A stretch of DNA of 64,000 bases, taken from positions 1 to 64,000 of the forward strand of contig JBLGAR010000007.1 of NCBI GenBank assembly GCA_047612385.1, in the 5' to 3' direction. The notes beneath the pieces are model-generated. The model saw only the letters and a list, made by a program, of their open reading frames with translations. It was not told the DNA's origin and made no database searches. This document shows positions 60,115 to 64,000 of this stretch, piece by piece. Made by a program: the position numbers and the translations under genes. Position 1 is the stretch's first letter. Each line of letters starts with the position of its first letter. The DNA is from JBALVT01 sp047612385 (GTDB taxonomy: Bacteria; Pseudomonadota; Gammaproteobacteria; Pseudomonadales; Halieaceae).

Positions 60115-60627
60115 CTAGTGAGTAGCCGTCTCTGCCCCACCCTCAGCCGCCTGAGACTGCGCCTGAGCCAAAGCCTGCTGATAAAGCGCATCAAAGTTCA
60201 CCGGCGCCAACATAACAGGAGGAAAGCCACCTTTCACACAAACCGAATCGATGTTCTCGCGTGCATAAGGGAACAAAATATTGGGCGCTGCTGTACCCAG
60301 AATACGGCGCAAATCCTCACCTTCAAAACCGGTGATAAAAAAGATTCCGGCCTGCTGCACTTCAACAAGGAAAGCCGTTTCCTCGTCAACTTTGGAAGTA
60401 ATAGTGACCGTTAGAACGACTTCGTAGTTGCCCTGGTCATCAATCAGGTCGCTCTTGGTGTTGAGCTCAACATTCACTTTAGGCTGCCACTGCTTCTTGA
60501 AAATATTAGGGCTGGAAGGCGACTCAAAGGACAAGTCCTTCGCAAAAATGCGCTGCATTACAAATTGCTGCGGCGGCTTTTCATCGGTTTTAACTTCTTC
60601 GCCTGCTTGTACTTCTTCGTCTGCCAT
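60115..60627 (-). CDS. secB: Protein-export chaperone SecB
   Basis: SecB keeps precursors unfolded and delivers them to SecA. The 170-residue protein has FAKDLSFESPSSPNIF, NVELNTKSDL and the LRRILGTAAPNILFPYARENIDSVCVKGGFPPVMLAPVNFDALY block that forms the tetramer. The N-terminal 20 residues and the acidic-alanine tail are variable. It stands with grxC and the rhodanese gene upstream. Confidence 0.96.
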   Translation of the reverse strand: MADEEVQAGEEVKTDEKPPQQFVMQRIFAKDLSFESPSSPNIFKKQWQPKVNVELNTKSDLIDDQGNYEVVLTVTITSKVDEETAFLVEVQQAGIFFITGFEGEDLRRILGTAAPNILFPYARENIDSVCVKGGFPPVMLAPVNFDALYQQALAQAQSQAAEGGAETATH

Positions 60628-60692
60628 ATTCGTATTCTCCGTAAACTAGTGAGTATTTATTCGTTATTGTTTGATAGAACTCAAGCTGCGGC

Positions 60693-60953
60693 TTAGCTCG
60701 CTTGCAGCATGGTGTCGAGCTGTCCCTGGCGGTTGAGCAGGTTCAAATCGTCAAAACCACCTATATGTGTATCCCCAATCCATATCTGTGGAACAGTATT
60801 GCGACCGCTGGCCTCAACCATTTGCTGTCGCAGTTCGTTGCGGCCGTCTACGGCGATATCCTCATAGGCGACATTCTTGTCATCGAGCAGGCTCTTCGCA
60901 GCCGTACAATAAGGGCAGAAACGAGTGCTGTACATTTTGACCTGATTTGACAT
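60693..60953 (-). CDS. grxC: Glutaredoxin 3 (GrxC type)
   Basis: An 86-residue dithiol glutaredoxin with active site CPYC (C13, C16), the cis-proline in TVPQIWIG, and GGFDDLNLL, which bind glutathione. It reduces disulfides and mixed glutathione disulfides. It follows the rhodanese gene by nine bases and precedes secB, the same order as in Pseudomonas and enterobacteria. Confidence 0.96.
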   Translation of the reverse strand: MSNQVKMYSTRFCPYCTAAKSLLDDKNVAYEDIAVDGRNELRQQMVEASGRNTVPQIWIGDTHIGGFDDLNLLNRQGQLDTMLQAS

Positions 60954-60962
60954 GTTTATAGG

Positions 60963-61376
60963 CTACTTAACAGTTGGGAGTTGAAGATTGCCCCATTCCA
61001 TCATGCCGCCACTCATCTTATAAACTCGCTCAAAACCATTGGCACGGAGCTGTTTACCGGCGGCACCGGATTGCTGACCCATCTTACACACTAAAATAAT
61101 GGGGCTGCTTTTGTGCTTTTCAAGCTCGCCGATACGCGCCTCTACTTTGGTAGCGGGAATATTAAGCGCTTCTACAATATGGCCACCCTTATAAGCACTA
61201 GCATCTCGCAGGTCGAGGAATACGCCTTTTTCAGAATTGACGAGATTAATTGCCTGCTGAGGAGACACAGACGGACCCGATTTACGGGACTCGTGAAATA
61301 TGAGCATGATCACCACAGCGACAAGCGCCGCTACAAGCGTCCATTGCTGGCCGACAAATTCTAGAAACAATTCCAT
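60963..61376 (-). CDS. Membrane-anchored rhodanese-like protein (YibN type)
   Basis: The 137-residue protein has an N-terminal membrane helix (about 10-28) and a single rhodanese domain with VFLDLRDASAYKGGHIVEALNIPA and the catalytic loop LVCKMGQQSG, with cysteine C97. It resembles E. coli YibN, which sits in the same cluster. Sulfurtransferase activity is likely; the partner is unknown. Confidence 0.9.
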   Translation of the reverse strand: MELFLEFVGQQWTLVAALVAVVIMLIFHESRKSGPSVSPQQAINLVNSEKGVFLDLRDASAYKGGHIVEALNIPATKVEARIGELEKHKSSPIILVCKMGQQSGAAGKQLRANGFERVYKMSGGMMEWGNLQLPTVK

Positions 61377-61481
61377 GGTAGGGTTCTGTCTATACCTTTT
61401 TCGAGGTTTGCTGGGCAGCTAGCATCACGAAAACGTTCTGATCGTGATTTTTAAGGCTTGGGGCTGCTCAAAAAGGCGGCA

Positions 61482-61487
61482 ATTATA
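61482..61487 (-). promoter_or_regulatory. Possible -10 element for the rhodanese-grxC-secB genes
   Basis: TATAAT on the minus strand lies 106 bases upstream of the rhodanese start. The -35 is poor (AGACTT or GACTTG), so this is a tentative call. Confidence 0.3.
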
Positions 61488-61587
61488 CTGCGCTGACTCA
61501 GATCAAGTCTATGTTATAAACCCCCAGACGAGGTAAAATGCTGCGGTCGAATACCGTCTGATCAATCACCGCAATTCTGGAACAGCT

Positions 61588-63144
61588 ATGAGTCAATCCG
61601 GGAAATCACCCACAGCCCTCATCATCCTGGACGGTTGGGGCCACCGCGAGGAAACCAAGGATAACGCTATTGCCCATGGAGCTACCCCAAACTGGGACAG
61701 GCTTTGGGAGCAAGCTCCCCATACACTTGTTTGCGCCTCTGGAATGGAGGTTGGTTTGCCGCCCGGACAAATGGGCAATTCCGAAGTAGGCCATATGAGC
61801 CTGGGGGCTGGTCGCGTGGTTTATCAGAACATCAGCAAAATCGACAAGGCCATCGACGATGGGACCTTTGATAGTAACAAAGCCTATGTCGATGCGATCG
61901 ACAAGGCTAACGCCAACAGTGGGGCCGTTCACATATTGGGTTTGCTGTCCGCCGGAGGCGTTCACAGCCATGAAGACCAGATACTCGCCGCTATAAGACT
62001 GGCAGCCCTGCGCGGCTCCAAGAAAATCTATATGCACGCATTCCTAGATGGCCGGGACACTCCACCGCGCAGTGCGGCCGGTTCACTACAAAAAGTGGAA
62101 GACCTGTTAAAGGAATTGGATTGCGGTGCTATTGCCAGCATTGTCGGCCGTTACTACGCCATGGACAGGGACAACCGCTGGGACAGAGTCGAATACGCAT
62201 ACGAAATGCTAACGCAAGCGAAGGCGTCGTACACCGCATCCTCTGCACAAGCGGCCTTGAAAGCGGCTTACGAGCGCCATGAAAATGATGAGTTTGTTAA
62301 ATCGACGGTCATCTGCGGCTCACAAAACCAGGCAGTGGCAATACATGACGGCGACTCAGTGCTGTTTATGAATTTCAGATCGGATCGCGCTCGCCAACTG
62401 ACGCGAGCGTTTGTTGATAAAAACTTTGATCAATTTGAACGCAAAGTGGTGCCACAACTGGCAAATTTTGTAATGACCACCGAGTACTCCGCTGACATCG
62501 ACACCACAATCGCCTTCCCTTCCGAATCACTGGACAATGTTCTGGGAGACTACCTGGCCAAACAGGGCAAAACTCAACTTCGTATTGCGGAGACGGAGAA
62601 GTACGCCCACGTTACCTTTTTCTTCAGCGGAGGACGGGAAGCTCTATTTCCAGGTGAAGAGCGCATCATGGTCCCCTCCCCGGATGTCGCTACCTATGAT
62701 TTACAGCCCGAGATGAACGCGCCAGAACTGACCGACAAATTGGTGGCCGCCATCCACTCCGGAAAATACGATCTAATTGTTTGCAACTATGCCAACGGGG
62801 ATATGGTTGGCCACACAGGCATATTTGATGCTGCCGTGGCGGCAGTTGAAGCTTTGGATAAATGCATCGGCAGAGTAGAAGCTGCACTGCTGGAAGTCGG
62901 CGGGCAAGCGTTGATAACGGCGGATCATGGCAATTGCGAACAAATGGTAGATTACGAATCGGGCCAGCTGCACACTCAGCACACGACCGAGCTGGTGCCA
63001 CTGGTCTATGTGGGCAACCGCAAGCTCACACTAGCGCCTTCAGGGGGCAAACTGGCCGATATAGCGCCCACGCTGCTCTCGTTGATGGCCTTGGAACAAC
63101 CTGGCGAAATGTCCGGAGTGAATCTTGCGGAGACCTCGCGCTGA
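61588..63144 (+). CDS. gpmI: 2,3-bisphosphoglycerate-independent phosphoglycerate mutase
   Basis: GpmI interconverts 3- and 2-phosphoglycerate in glycolysis using manganese. The 518-residue protein has LIILDGWGHRE with metal ligand D15, the phosphoserine site GQMGNSEVGH with S65, DGRDTPPRSA, GRYYAMDRD and the second metal site TADHGNCE. Length and order match the family (about 515). The TGA stop overlaps the predicted CTG start of envC. Confidence 0.96.
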   Translation: MSQSGKSPTALIILDGWGHREETKDNAIAHGATPNWDRLWEQAPHTLVCASGMEVGLPPGQMGNSEVGHMSLGAGRVVYQNISKIDKAIDDGTFDSNKAYVDAIDKANANSGAVHILGLLSAGGVHSHEDQILAAIRLAALRGSKKIYMHAFLDGRDTPPRSAAGSLQKVEDLLKELDCGAIASIVGRYYAMDRDNRWDRVEYAYEMLTQAKASYTASSAQAALKAAYERHENDEFVKSTVICGSQNQAVAIHDGDSVLFMNFRSDRARQLTRAFVDKNFDQFERKVVPQLANFVMTTEYSADIDTTIAFPSESLDNVLGDYLAKQGKTQLRIAETEKYAHVTFFFSGGREALFPGEERIMVPSPDVATYDLQPEMNAPELTDKLVAAIHSGKYDLIVCNYANGDMVGHTGIFDAAVAAVEALDKCIGRVEAALLEVGGQALITADHGNCEQMVDYESGQLHTQHTTELVPLVYVGNRKLTLAPSGGKLADIAPTLLSLMALEQPGEMSGVNLAETSR

Positions 63145-64000
63145 GCTCGAGCAAAATCAAAACTACATCGCCTTGGTATTTAGTACTTGTAAGTTGTTTA
63201 CTATGGCTGCCGGTCAGTGGCCTCGCGCAATCTGATGAAGAGAAAACCAGAGCGCAACTGAAACAACTGCAGGCCAGCATAGCCCGCATCAGCGAAGAGC
63301 TTTCCAGCGAGAAAGCAGAGAAAGATTCGCTACGCAAACAGCTGCGCGACATAGAGATAAGCCTGGGCAAACTACAGCAAAACATCGAGCAGAATCAGCA
63401 AGCGCTAAAGAAAGCCAGGACCGATCTGGCTGAGCTCGAAAAGAAACGCGATGCGCTGACAATGGCCCGGGACAAGCAGCAAGAATCTATAGCCAAGGAA
63501 TTGAAAAGTGCCTACCAGATGGGCCGCCAGGGCTCTGTGAAAGTACTGCTAAATCAGCAAGACCCGGATACAGTCGCCAGAATGATGGCCTACCACCGCT
63601 ATATTCTTGAAGCTCGCAGTGAAGCCATCACCGCTTATCGAAAAACCTTAGAGGAGATTGCGGCCATTGAGCCGAAGATTTCTTCGTTAACACAGCAACT
63701 GACAGGCACCGCCAGAACCCTTGCCAAGCAATCGGAAAAACTGAACATAGCGCAAAGAAGGCGTGCCGGTGCCTTGGCAGATCTAGCCAAGAGCATCCAG
63801 AGCAAAGGCGGCAGGTTAAAGCAATTAGACGTTGACCGCACAGAACTTGAGAACTTGCTCAATGCCATCGAGGAAACCGTTGTCAATCTGGAAGTCCCCG
63901 ACAACTACAAAGCCTTTAGCGCCGCCAAGGGAAAGATGCCCTGGCCCGTCTCCGGTAAAGAACCCAGTAACCGCTATGGAAAGTATCGCATTGAAGGAAA
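63141..64000 (+). CDS. envC: Murein hydrolase activator EnvC-like protein, N-terminal part
   Basis: The open frame runs to the window edge, so the M23/LytM domain is only beginning (MPWPVSGK...RYGKY near the end). From the CTG at 63141 there are 286 codons: a basic start and hydrophobic signal peptide ending SGLAQ, then a long coiled coil (about 32-250) rich in K, E, Q and L. EnvC activates amidases AmiA/B at the division site. No ATG, GTG or TTG exists in frame ahead of the signal; CTG has GGAG eight bases upstream and overlaps the gpmI stop. Confidence 0.88.
   Translation, partial: MSSSKIKTTSPWYLVLVSCLLWLPVSGLAQSDEEKTRAQLKQLQASIARISEELSSEKAEKDSLRKQLRDIEISLGKLQQNIEQNQQALKKARTDLAELEKKRDALTMARDKQQESIAKELKSAYQMGRQGSVKVLLNQQDPDTVARMMAYHRYILEARSEAITAYRKTLEEIAAIEPKISSLTQQLTGTARTLAKQSEKLNIAQRRRAGALADLAKSIQSKGGRLKQLDVDRTELENLLNAIEETVVNLEVPDNYKAFSAAKGKMPWPVSGKEPSNRYGKYRIEG

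Noticed and set aside
1..64000. Prophage, genomic island, insertion sequence or defence system
   Set aside because: No integrase, transposase, phage structural or restriction genes; gene order follows the conserved core chromosome. The FAN1/helicase pair looks like repair rather than defence.

Overview
The window is ordinary chromosomal DNA of a gammaproteobacterium with about 50-52 % GC. Gene order follows the Pseudomonas core chromosome closely: mrcA-pilMNOPQ-aroKB-hemE, rpmE-priA-argS-SPOR-hslVU-DUF971-ubiEJB-hisIE-tatABC, and typA-glnA-DUF4124-ntrBC-trmL-secB-grxC-rhodanese-gpmI-envC. The combination, with a NhaC sodium/proton antiporter and a split transhydrogenase, suggests a marine relative of Pseudomonas such as Cellvibrionales/Halieaceae; the genus is inference. 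I found no tRNA, rRNA, CRISPR array, prophage, insertion sequence or toxin-antitoxin pair.

Layout. 1-2.3 kb: end of a molybdate ABC transporter (modB end, modC) coupled to the kinase gene srkA. 2.3-4.7 kb: a hexapeptide acyltransferase, a divergent TrmB-like methyltransferase and cysE. 4.7-12.5 kb (minus strand): pilMNOPQ (type IV pilus alignment complex and secretin), then aroK, aroB and hemE. 12.5-17 kb: mrcA (PBP1A) behind three tandem 26-bp repeats, then malic enzyme and rpmE on the minus strand. 17-31 kb (plus strand): priA, argS, an FtsN-like SPOR protein, hslVU, a DUF971 protein, ubiE-ubiJ-ubiB, hisI-hisE, tatABC and an MsbA-like ABC exporter. 31-34 kb: pntAA-pntAB-pntB. 34-38 kb: a bacterial FAN1 nuclease overlapping an iron-sulfur XPD/DinG-type helicase that carries its own Cas4-like nuclease motif. 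38-43 kb: nhaC, a thioesterase, and the EF-P set epmA/efp/epmB. 43-51 kb: a large PilZ-like conserved protein, serB, an AhpA/YtjB-type membrane protein, parC and a cyclic-nucleotide-binding-domain protein. 51-54 kb: slyD, a GNAT enzyme, dtd and typA. 54-59.5 kb: the nitrogen module glnA-DUF4124-ntrB-ntrC. 59.5-64 kb: trmL, secB, grxC, a rhodanese, gpmI and the start of envC.

The genes are mostly housekeeping: cell wall, pili, cofactors, translation, export and nitrogen control. The clearest cis-regulatory story is the nitrogen module. glnA and ntrB each have a sigma-54 -24/-12 promoter with an NtrC-type palindrome at enhancer distance, so NtrBC should control glnA and its own synthesis. The most interesting less-explained items are the FAN1/helicase cassette, the palindrome-rich ntrB upstream region, the 26-bp tandem repeats before mrcA, a 26-bp-stem inverted repeat between secB and trmL, and an envC gene whose only plausible start is CTG. 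Most assignments rest on recognisable family motifs read by eye; no database search was run.
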